NCBI RefSeq assembly: GCF_905220565.1
Contig: NC_059412.1
Span: 14,232,125-14,296,124 of the forward strand
Length of the DNA stretch: 64,000 bases
DNA from: Melitaea cinxia
Lineage: Eukaryota; Arthropoda; Insecta; Lepidoptera; Nymphalidae
Direction of reading: 5' to 3'
The translations under genes were made by a program, and so were the position numbers. Below the pieces are notes generated by a model. It made no database searches, was not told the DNA's origin, and saw only the letters and a list, made by a program, of their open reading frames with translations. Below, piece after piece: positions 35,053-44,400 of the stretch. Position 1 is the stretch's first letter. Every line of letters begins with the position of its first letter.

Positions 35053-36134
35053 TTATTTATGTTTTAAAATGTCAATTTTTCTTTTTAACGAAGCCTTTGA
35101 AGCTTCCTCTGAGAACTCACGATTTTTTAATGTACAGTACCTATTTATGCAAATATATGAAATATTTTCTATAAAATAACTGCGATTTTTTTCCCAATGT
35201 ACTGGACAAGCCTTTAAAAAATCGTGATCGACCGATTCTTGAACCTTATCTACTACTTTTTTAAGCACATGCTTTTCGTGTCCTATATCTTTAAGCATTC
35301 TGTTTATCACCAAAGCACAGGATTCCACATAATTTATAATATTTAAATGAGGATATTTTAAGCTCTGCTTTTCGGAATTGTATTCTTTAAATTGTAGGAA
35401 TAAATGTTCTACTAAACACTTTTCCTTGGAAAATAAAATGTTATTACAGCTAGAGCAACTACAATCAAGTCTTTTAATTAAAAATCCACAAACATATGCA
35501 CATGCCTGAGCTTCACCACTTGATGTTTCAGCATTACATATACTTTCAAGTTCCTCAGACAAATTTGAGGAATATGAAAAACTCTGTTGAGTGGAAGTTG
35601 TATAATTTGTGCATAAGTTTGTGGATCTGGTCAATACGTCTTTATAATTATCAATTATGGCTTCGCAGTAATCGCTCTCGCAATTCCCAGTGCTTAGGTG
35701 AGCTAGGTTGCTTAATATTGATGTTTTTAGTGCTGCAATAAATTGACCAGCGGTAGGATTGTAGTTTGCACCACAATTACTCCGAATGCAACCAAACAGA
35801 TTTTCTAGTGGGTCCTGCTGTAGCCTGCGGGTGGCAAGACTTTGAATATTTGAATGCTTATTACGGAGTTTATTCCATAATAGTTCAATTGCATTCAGAG
35901 TCCACACCCATCCTTCTTTTGAAGGTGGTGTACGTGTGCTGCCTACAAATTTTGAAGTATTAAAAAATATTTTCATTTTCTTAAATAACGTGAGATGTGG
36001 TGTGGTTTGTTTCAAATTTGTAGCATGTATTTTCCCGCGGCGCAAATCTTTAGAGTCGCTGTTGACAGAATCAAAAAGTTGATCCATGTTTGATATGACA
36101 CCTGCAGTTACAGCTGCTTCAGAAGTCAATACTC
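35053..36134 (-). CDS. P-transposase C-terminal exon
   Basis: An open frame preceded by a good acceptor (TATTTTCAG at 36135-36143, minus strand) and ending in TAA. It starts VLTSEAAVTAGVIS and includes TPPSKEGWVWTLNAIELLW, QDPLENLFGCIRSNCG and a cysteine-rich CSCSSCNNILF stretch. The family signature lies around residues 103-118 of this exon. The first ATG is internal, so this is not a free-standing gene. Confidence 0.75.
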
Positions 36135-36235
36135 CTGAAAATATAGTGAAAATGTATTTAGAGTCTTAGATGTCTTTATTGCTTGATGAATAATAAAAAA
36201 ACAAGGTTGTGATAATAGATTGAAATAATATTATC

Positions 36236-36486
36236 ATATCCGCCAACCTCCAATGCAGGTTGGCGGATATATTCCCTACTATACTATGAGTAACGATTGC
36301 TATCAGGTGTACATGATAACAACCGGGACCGACGGCTTAACGTGCTCTCCGAGGCACCAGAAAACCCAGACCACGGCAAACATCTGTATGGCCAATACAA
36401 ATGTTGTCGTGTGTGGGATCGAACCCGCAACCTCCCGCGCAATAGCCAATCACAATCCAGTGCTGTGACCGCTGCGCCAACGCGAC
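36236..36486 (-). repeat. tRNA-derived SINE (family 2)
   Basis: GTTGGCGGATATATTCCC, CATGATAACAACCGGGACCG and CGGCAAACATCTGTATGGCC, with a tRNA-like head on the minus strand ending at about GCGTTGGCGCAGCGGTCACAG. It lies in the gap of the transposase pseudogene. Confidence 0.75.
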
Positions 36487-36671
36487 GGCAGCATTATTTA
36501 TTTAAAAATTTAGTAGGATATCCCTTAAACTAGCTTAAGTTCTGAACCAACAGACAGAAAGTCTATTGCTTTCCATACTCCAAACATTTTGACATGAAAC
36601 TACTACAAACAAACCTACTATGTGAAATTTCAAATGACTTTATATTGTTTATGTTAAATATTATAATAACA

Positions 36672-36985
36672 CTAGCTTCTGCGCGCGACTTCGTCCCTGT
36701 GGAATAGGATCAAATCTGTCATATATACTTATGATTTGTGCGAAACTAACCTTTTACGCAGCGGAAGCTCTCAAAAGGATAAAAAAACCGATTTTGAAAC
36801 ATTCTTCATTGGTGCTACGCTTCTAATGGTCCTAGCGTGATTATATATAGCCTATAGCCTTCCTCGATAAATAGGCTATCTAACACTGAAAGAATTTTTC
36901 AAATAGGACAGTAGATCCTGAGATTAGCGCGTTCAAACAAGCAAACAAACAAACAAACTCTTCAGCTTTATAATATTAGTATAGA
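36672..36985 (-). mobile_element. Non-autonomous Helitron (GCGCGCAGAAGCTAG family)
   Basis: Minus strand: TCTATACTAATATTATAAAG ... GTCGCGCGCAGAAGCTAG, inserted between A and T without duplication. It lies 12 bp past the splice donor of the THAP exon. Confidence 0.88.
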
Positions 36986-36997
36986 TTAATTATATAC

Positions 36998-37181
36998 CTC
37001 TTTGATGTCATCTGGAACAGCAAATCTGTGAAGCTTCTTTGAAGTTTCAGGGTAATCACTAAATGATGTCCTTGAAAAATGTCTATTACAGAGCATTAAA
37101 TGTCGTGTATGAAGTTTTTGCTGAAATTCTGGAGACCAGTGCTCTTTATCAGGAAAGCAGTACTTTGCCCATAATTCACAG
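36998..37181 (-). CDS. THAP domain, second exon
   Basis: Acceptor TTATTTCAG precedes it and donor GAG|GTATAT follows. Read in phase with exon 1 it gives RCELWAKYCFPDKEHW..., LMLCNRHFSRTSFSDYP and LHRFAVPDDI. It contains the Trp, the second zinc-ligand pair (C..H) and the AVP box of THAP fingers. Confidence 0.75.
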
Positions 37182-37594
37182 CTGAAATAAAATTATAACT
37201 ATATCAAAATAACAAACTGACTGGGATAGTTGATTGTGAAGTAGAATCAACCTAATATAATAAAACACTGCTCTACTTATGAGAGTAGTGATACATAAAG
37301 ATAAAATTGCATCAACGCTGCCATCCCCGGTGTGCATTGGACTTTACAGAACAAAATGTTATGACAAATGGCTGATTTCATTTTGTTGTTTGGGGCTGTA
37401 GTGCTACTCACAAAAATTAAATTGGAAGATTGGGTGGAAGGCTTCATAGCTGTAGTTTAGTAGCTTTGTTGTTGTAACACATACATCTAGTTCTAGAGTC
37501 TAGACTAGATATCACTTGTTCGAAGTCCTGGTACAACTCATACAATGTTCTATATATAATTAGATAATTTATCATAAATTTTATAAATACATAC
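37182..37594 (-). other. Intron of the THAP transposase pseudogene
   Basis: Has canonical GT...AG ends on the minus strand (GTATGTATTT to TTATTTCAG). No repeat recognised. Confidence 0.6.
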
Positions 37595-37722
37595 CGTAAT
37601 GTGTTCGTTATACCGGGTTTAGGAAAGCGAAACAATTTAGTCAGCGAGTCCTCAGCCGGTGAACGTCCGCACTTATAACATCGGCGTTGATTTTCCGCGT
37701 TATTTACCGAAGACATAGTCAC
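37595..37722 (-). CDS. THAP domain, first exon
   Basis: Starts at one of two close ATGs (37722 or 37716). Encodes MSSVNNAENQRRCYKCGRSP..., the first CxxC of the THAP finger and the LFRFPKPG strand, and ends at donor CG|GTATGT in phase 2. Confidence 0.7.
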
Positions 37723-38539
37723 GTCTTAGTCACTTTTTCGAAATAGGTTCATAAAAATCGTAAAGATAACTCAAACCACACACAAGAGTCACTATCTCAA
37801 AATATTTCAATCCCACCGAGTCGAAACAAAAATAAAATTAATATAATAAAATAAAAATTCAATTCTTATAACCTTTTATGACAATAAACCAAAGCAATAA
37901 ACAAAACAACACATTACACAACGATGGACGCTGGATAAACAAATCCGCCATTTTGATGCTCTGTGTTGCCGTCATCAGTGAATTTTTAATTTCTCGCATT
38001 AGGTCCCGATTTTTTTTTACTCTAGCCTCACTTGAAATAGCCCTTGAAGGTATGTCGTTGATTTGACGTATAGAGTCGACACCCCCTGCACGGGACGCAG
38101 TTGTTTTATTGTTATCTACACTCTACTAATTCATCTTGATCCTAGCAATGTGAATAGCACCTGTAAACAGAAGAACAAATACCTACTCTAGTTATAAATA
38201 AATAATAAATAAATAAATATCGTATAGCATACAAACAAACATGTTTGTTTATTTTAACTGAGTGTCCAAAAATATTAAAATAGACAACATATATAACATT
38301 ATGTTACATATATCTAACATAATTATATAATAAATGTTACATATAATAACATAATTACTTAGGTACCTATATCACAGATTGGACAGCGTTGCGGAATTTG
38401 CCTTTCAAAACCGACTTCGATTACATTGACAAGTGATATAAGTGTGTAGTGAGCATGGCTGTATGTAATAATAATAATAAATGAACGCTTCACATTCAAC
38501 GACCCCCAGTAGGATTTTCTTGTGCTGTGGTTCCGGAAA
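37723..38539. other. Unassigned sequence
   Basis: No gene. A fragment of the modular repeat (ACCGACTTCGATTACATTGA) lies at about 38410-38430. Confidence 0.45.
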
Positions 38540-38650
38540 CACACACAATACACATGCACAAACGCCCAGATCACGACAAACATCTATATGGCCAATACAA
38601 ATATCTGTCGTGAGCGGGGATCGAACCTGCGACCGCCAGCGCAACAGTCA
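38540..38650 (-). repeat. Fragment of tRNA-derived SINE (family 2)
   Basis: The minus strand carries the GGTTCGATCCCCGCTCACGA head and the GTATTGGCCATATAGATG body. Confidence 0.65.
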
Positions 38651-38843
38651 CTATCAGAAACTATCAGACCGATTTTAATGAAACTTGGCTTGGCTTCGTT
38701 CATTCCAACCTTACCACGGGATCGGAAATAACGCAAGTGAAATTGCGTGGCGTAAACAATAACGTAAAAATAACGTATCATATAAATTGTGTAATAAAGT
38801 TATTGATTTTAAAGGAAAGTTAGTTGGTTATTTTTATTTTTAT

Positions 38844-39118
38844 AGGAGACTTAGGGATAACACAGTTCCACTACCACCTTGGAACTTAAAAAACCGACCG
38901 ATGGCGGGATAACCATCTAACTGCTGGCTTTGAAATATACACAGGCCGAATGACGGGCAGCAGCGTCTTCGGTGCGACAAAGCCGGCCCTGCGGTCACCA
39001 ACCCGCCTGCCCAGCGTGGTTGACTATGGGCAAAACTCAAGCGTATTTTTAGCGCGAACTTCTGGAGGCTTACCTATGTCCAGCAGTGGACTGCGATAGG
39101 CGGAAGTGATGATGATAA
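38844..39118 (+). repeat. RTE-derived short element, nearly full length
   Basis: Leader words GACTTAGGGATAACACAG, TTCCACTACCACCTTGG and CGACCGATGGCGGGATAAC are joined at ATGGGCAAAACTCA to the 3' end GCGCGAACTTCTGGAGG ... TGGACTGCGATAGG and a (GATGAT)n tail. Confidence 0.8.
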
Positions 39119-39224
39119 TGAGTGAATTTATTATTTTTAGCTTACTTAAATAAAAGTTTGTTTTTTAAGTTTTTTACTTTAAATTTATTTGTTATGAACT
39201 CTAAGGTTATGAAGAAACGTAATC

Positions 39225-39997
39225 AGAAAATAAAAATAGGTAAAAAAACTTTTTAAGTTAAACGGTTTTATGTTAAACATACATTGCAATGTTTAAGATA
39301 AATGTACTAAAAACCAAAAAATAATAAAATAGATACAGTCGTGGGAATTATAAACATATGCATAGACTAGACTAAAATAAAACCGTGGGGCACGTCAATT
39401 GTCTACAATCGTTGATTAAAATGTTTGTTTTGTAATGTTACACTATAATTAGGCAGTTGTTCAACCGACAACGATGGACGTGTGATAAGTAGGGCTAGAA
39501 TGTGGAAACAAGCTAGCAAGCTCGATTATAAGCGAGTTTTAGGGTTTCATAGTGGTGAGCGAGTAGTAGTTTTATCATATGTTTTGTCGATTAAAGACAA
39601 ACTACGAGCAGTGAAACGATTCCTCGCCAGCCAGCAGTGTGAATGTCCAACGATAAACTAGTTGAAACATCTCTTTTATTTACATGGAGTGTATAACTAT
39701 TGGAATTTCCATGAGCAAGAAAATAGTAAGTAATTTCCTCACCGTCTGCGGGCCAACTGCCTATTTTAACGACGAATTAAACGATTCTTCTATCGCACAT
39801 TAAGTCGATAATTTGTAGACAATTGACGTGCCCCACGGTTTTATTTTAATCTAGTCTATGCATATGTTTATAATTCCCACGACTGTATCTATTTTATTAT
39901 TTTTTGGTTTTTAGTACATTTATCTTAAACATTGCAATGTATGTTTAACATAAAACCGTTTAACTTAAAAAGTTTTTTTACCTATTTTTATTTTCTA
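39225..39997. mobile_element. Foldback element with about 184-bp inverted ends
   Basis: The 39225-39408 arm (AGAAAATAAAAATAGG ... TCAATTGTCTACAA) is the near-perfect reverse complement of the 39814-39997 arm. About 405 bp of unique sequence lies between them. No transposase frame and no clear target duplication, so the superfamily is unassigned. It lies 1.2 kb upstream of the sol start codon. Confidence 0.85.
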
Positions 39998-40084
39998 GTT
40001 TTTAGTTTTTATTTCGCATTCTGTTTAATTCATTTAGTGCTTCATTATTGCAAGGCCCATCTTAAATATTGAGGTTGTATAGTG

Positions 40085-40655
40085 CACTGTATTCTTCTTG
40101 TCAAGCCCTTTTATTTGATACCCATATTGGTGGGATTGATAAAAAATTGTTATCAGACATTTGGTAGCGGCGGCCAGCTTAGATTTCAATTTTGCATAGT
40201 AAATTGTATTCTACTTGTTGAGACCTTTCATTTGATACCCATGTTGATGGGATTGATAAAACCTAAGTTATCCGCCATTTTGTAGAGGCCGCCATCTTGG
40301 ATTTTAATTTTATATAGTACATTGATTATACTGGTTGAGCACTTTCATTTGATACCCATATTGATGGGATCGATAAAACCTACGTTATCCGCCATTTTGT
40401 AGCGGCCGCCATCTTGTATTTCAATTTTTTATAGTATATTGTATTCTGCTTGTTGAGCCCTTTCATTTGATACCCATATTGATGGGATTGATAAAACCTA
40501 CGTTATCCGCCATTTTGTAGCGGCCGCCATCTTGGATTTCAATTTTTTATAGTATATTGTATTCTGCTTGTTGAGCCCTTTCATTTGATACCCATATTGA
40601 TGGGATTAATAAAACATAAATTATCCGCCATTTTGTAGCGGCGGCCATCTTGAAT
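40085..40655. repeat. Five-unit tandem repeat, about 117 bp per unit
   Basis: The units begin near 40088, 40205, 40322, 40439 and 40557. Each carries TTTCATTTGATACCCATATTG, GGGATTGATAAAAC and then TTATCCGCCATTTTGTAGCGG-CCGCCATCTTG. Units 4 and 5 are nearly identical, unit 1 is most diverged. The CCGCCATCTTG block matches the YY1/Pho core GCCAT context. Confidence 0.9.
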
Positions 40656-41223
40656 TTATAATGATAATGAATAAACATAATTGTATTGTCATCAAAATCC
40701 AAAGTGTATACAAAATTTCAGATTAATCGGTTGACAGGAAGAGGGTGAAATTTGAATTACTAAATTTGACCCAAGAATAAATAATAAATAAAAAATAAAA
40801 AAAATAAAACAAACGGGGTGAGCTAAATAAAACCGTTTAAAAAAGTTAAACAGAGCCATCTTTGGAAAGCAGCGTGTACTACAAAACATCCGTTTAGCAT
40901 AAAAAGAGCACAAAATATGATGTAGATGACGCTAGTTAGCGCATTAATATTCAGTAAAAAACAATGTATTAAATTAATCTTATTGGAAATAGATTGAAAT
41001 AAAGTAAAATAAATGAAATAATTGTTCAATATATCGTCTTAATTGCTGTAAAACAAATAAACAATATAAGAATAACAAATAACGCAGTATTTGGCAACAT
41101 TCCCTTTAAAAAAGTTATACACAAACAACATGGTGGATCAGCTGTTTTCATTTTTCGTATGTCCAATATTGTTTCCATAAAAACGAAGCAGTGTTATGGT
41201 CACATAGCCATGTGTGAATTAAA
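40656..41223 (+). promoter_or_regulatory. sol: Presumptive 5' flank / 5' UTR of sol
   Basis: AT-rich, with no TATA box at a convincing distance. An in-frame TGA at 41215-41217 lies three codons before the ATG, which supports 41224 as the true start. Transcription start and any upstream non-coding exon are not identifiable by eye. Confidence 0.4.
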
Positions 41224-41465
41224 ATGGGTTCAATCGCATCAGTGCTGCAATGGCATTGTCAGACGTGTGGTCAAATCAACCCTACCGAGAGTGTAAAGTG
41301 TTTAAAATGTGGTATAAAAAGAGTATCTGATCATGACAGTGTTGTACCAAAACGTTATTATACCGGTGATTCGTCGTCGGAATACGCTTCACGGACAGAA
41401 AAAAGCGGTGGAACAACTCCCGGATCTGAAGCTATCGTTATACCGACAACTAGCACTTTCAAAAG
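41224..41465 (+). CDS. sol: sol exon 1: start codon and zinc finger 1
   Basis: Starts AAAATGG with an upstream in-frame stop. Encodes MGSIASVLQWHCQTCGQINP..., a finger W-x-C-x2-C-x3-N-x6-C-x2-C at residues 10-29, then a Ser/Thr-rich linker. Ends AAA AG|GTATGT in phase 2. Confidence 0.93.
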
Positions 41466-44400
41466 GTATGTTTTATACGAAATTATTGACATCTGATTTC
41501 ATTGTTGCTTGTGTCAAAGATTATCGATTTTCCCAGTCCATATTTAGGTTATATTACCATTGTATTTAGTCGTTGCGTGTATGTATTCATAGTTCATTAT
41601 CGGAATTGTCGACTGGTTTGCATTTTGTGGCGGGGCTTAGTCATTATTTTAATGAAAATGATGTTTTTCGCTCGGCCATAATGGTTGTAGGTATGTAATG
41701 TATAGTTGGTTCTATCGTAACTATTACTTAGCAAGACAAAAGCTGACTATTAGAACTAAAATGTTTTTTATATCATTTGTTCTGTGTAGTGAGATTTAAA
41801 ATATTGTTTTAATACGTAAGTGAAAATTATTGTATTACTTGCTATCAATGGGAAGTATTTTTAAAAATTATGTAGAAAATTATTAATGTTGTTAAACAAT
41901 GTTTAGTTGTAGATAAGAAATATTTTTTTGTGTTATTGGAAATGCGATAAAAAATATCCACTAATTTCGGTAAAATTCAGTTAAAACTGAATAATTATAA
42001 AACAAATAAATAAAATAGTGCAACAAAGAAATAACTTCATTCACCTTCATTTATAAATATAAATTAGATGCAAAAAGTACTTAAGTTTTGTAGGAAAGTA
42101 ATTTTTAACCTGTAAAATATGTTTCTATATTTTTATTTTAAATAATTGTTTTATTTTACTTTTTTAATAGTAATAATACTTTTTGTAATAAACAACTTTT
42201 CCCATTTTTTCGCATTTCGCGGTTTTTTAAATTGTATTAAATTTAAAATTCAAATATAAAAGTTAAATTTTAATAAACCTCAATAAAATCTGAAAAAAAT
42301 GTTTCATAATAATTATTGAAATTCGCCTAAACATTAGAAAACAATAAGTAATAATACTTTAGTAATAAATAAGTAGTAGTAAATAAGTTATAAATGTAAT
42401 TTAAAAAAAAAATATTTATACTGGAAATATCTCACAAAATAGTAAAATTCTTTTTTTTATGAGAGATTACAATCTCATATGGTCTCCAACAAAAATGATC
42501 CGAAAGGAGGCTCTCACAAAAAGCTTAAAAACAATCTCAACTATTCAGCAATCTTATTTTCATTATTAGTCAGATATACATCTCTGTAATAATCATTTTA
42601 TTTAATCACAATTAATTTTTGAAATACTTGACTAAAATAAATAAATAAAGTAATTATGAATCTCTAATCTCAGTTTCTTTGTTGTCCCCATATTTTTCAC
42701 ACCTTCAAATTGGTCTCTCTCGAAACTTAAAACTTGAAAGTAAGTTTGAATCTTAAGTTAATTAAGATTTCATAATAGCTATCTCTTCATTTAGAATTTG
42801 ATAAACTCTCTTGTTAAATCTAGTTTATAAATATAAGTAGAGGTTCCTCATACAGAACCTTGGCTAAATTGACAAAGAAAATATTTACTGAGATTTTAAC
42901 TGAGATCTTTTATAAAAAAAATTATAATTAATTAATTTCACAAAGAATGTCTATAGACTAAGGTTGGTCGGACATGCTTATTTTGTTGTTGCTGAAAACT
43001 GAACCAAATAGGTCTGTAATTTCTCCTTGGTAGGCAAAGGCCTTTTTTTCACTATTGAAAAAATTCTTATTCCATCATATCTTTGAGTGAGAACCTTCCC
43101 AACTATTCACTTCAGCCTATCACAGTCTACTGCTGAACATAAGCCTCCACAAGTTTGCACCAAAAATGACGTGAACTCATGTGTGTTGCTCATAGTCATC
43201 ACGCTGGGCAGGCGGGTTGGTGACCGCAGGGCTGGCTTTGTCGCACCAAAGACGACTATTACTATCCCAACTATTAGTAACAATCAACAACAATTAGGTG
43301 TCTATAATAACAACTGGGACCGACATCTTTATGTACAAGGAACTAAGTATAAAGAAATTAAATCAACATGAAATATACAATTTCACTGAAAGACATATTT
43401 GAAATGTTAAATATTATTGTTATGAAAAAAACAAGAGATTTGGTAAATATTTTTCAATATTTTAACAAGTTTTACTAGCCCGATAGTGCATTTTGTAGTG
43501 TAGTCCTGTTTTCCACTCCATATGTTGTGGGTTTGACTCACGCCTGAGTCTGATATCTATATTAATAAAAATGAATCTTGCTGAGCGCATAACTCGAGAA
43601 TGGCTCCATCAATTTGGCTAGTTAATTTTATTGTATGTTTCTTAAAGCCCACAGAAAGTTTTAATACAAAAAAAAATTTAATAATTTTTACTATTAAAGT
43701 TTTGACAGAACGAAGTCTGCTTGGCATCTAGTATAATATATATTCATATGATCTATGAATATATTATGTTATTTAAAAAATATATTAATAGTAAAAAACT
43801 CAGTTGTATTCTAAAAGACGTATTAATTTGTCTGCCTTAGGAATAGACGAATCTGCTTATTTATTATTATTTGTTTATTTAAATTTTCAAAATGCTACGA
43901 TATTTTTTTACCTAATCAACGTAATTAAGATTGTAATTTGAAAAAATACAGATTTTCGTTTTTTTTTTTTTTAATAATTTAACAGACTAGTGCTTCGAGA
44001 ACTAATAACAAAAATTTTAAATTTTTTTTTTTTAAGAACACCATGAATACAAGTTAGCACACATGACCAATAGGTAAGGTAGGGTACCTACTTTGTAACA
44101 GCCGTATATACTTATTTTTTGTCATTTTGTCACGGTCTGAGCGTTTGAGCATATGTTGCGTCCGTTTCCGGACTCCTTGTTTAGGGGAAGTAGTACGTAA
44201 GGCGTTCATTGGTAAAAAAATACTTTCTAGACGATACGCTCGATTACACATGTACTAATGCACTATATTATCGTATCACGCTTCCCTTCAATATGTAATG
44301 TTATCTTTTATTCGATTAAATAAAGCCTTACGTTTTGTTATTTCGTGAATTCGGTGAAACAGTATAATCTATCTAATATATAAAATTCTCGTGTCGCGGT

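Larger units (their letters stand above)
35053..37722 (-). pseudogene. THAP-domain P-element-type transposase, internally deleted
   Basis: Three exon-like blocks on the minus strand encode the two ends of a P-element/THAP9-like protein. Exons 1 and 2 (37595-37722 and 36998-37181) join in phase into a THAP zinc finger: CYKCGRSP, then W, then CNRHF, closing with the FAVPDD box. This is a C2CH DNA-binding domain of about 90 residues. Exon 3 (35053-36134) is a 361-codon open C-terminal part with the P-transposase signature RRLQQDPLENLFGCIRSNCG. The middle, where much of the RNase-H-like catalytic core should lie, is missing. Exon 2 ends in phase 0 while exon 3 needs one carried base, so the blocks cannot be spliced as they stand. 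The gap holds a SINE and a Helitron. No P-type inverted ends or 8-bp duplication were seen. It could also be a decaying domesticated gene. Confidence 0.75.
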
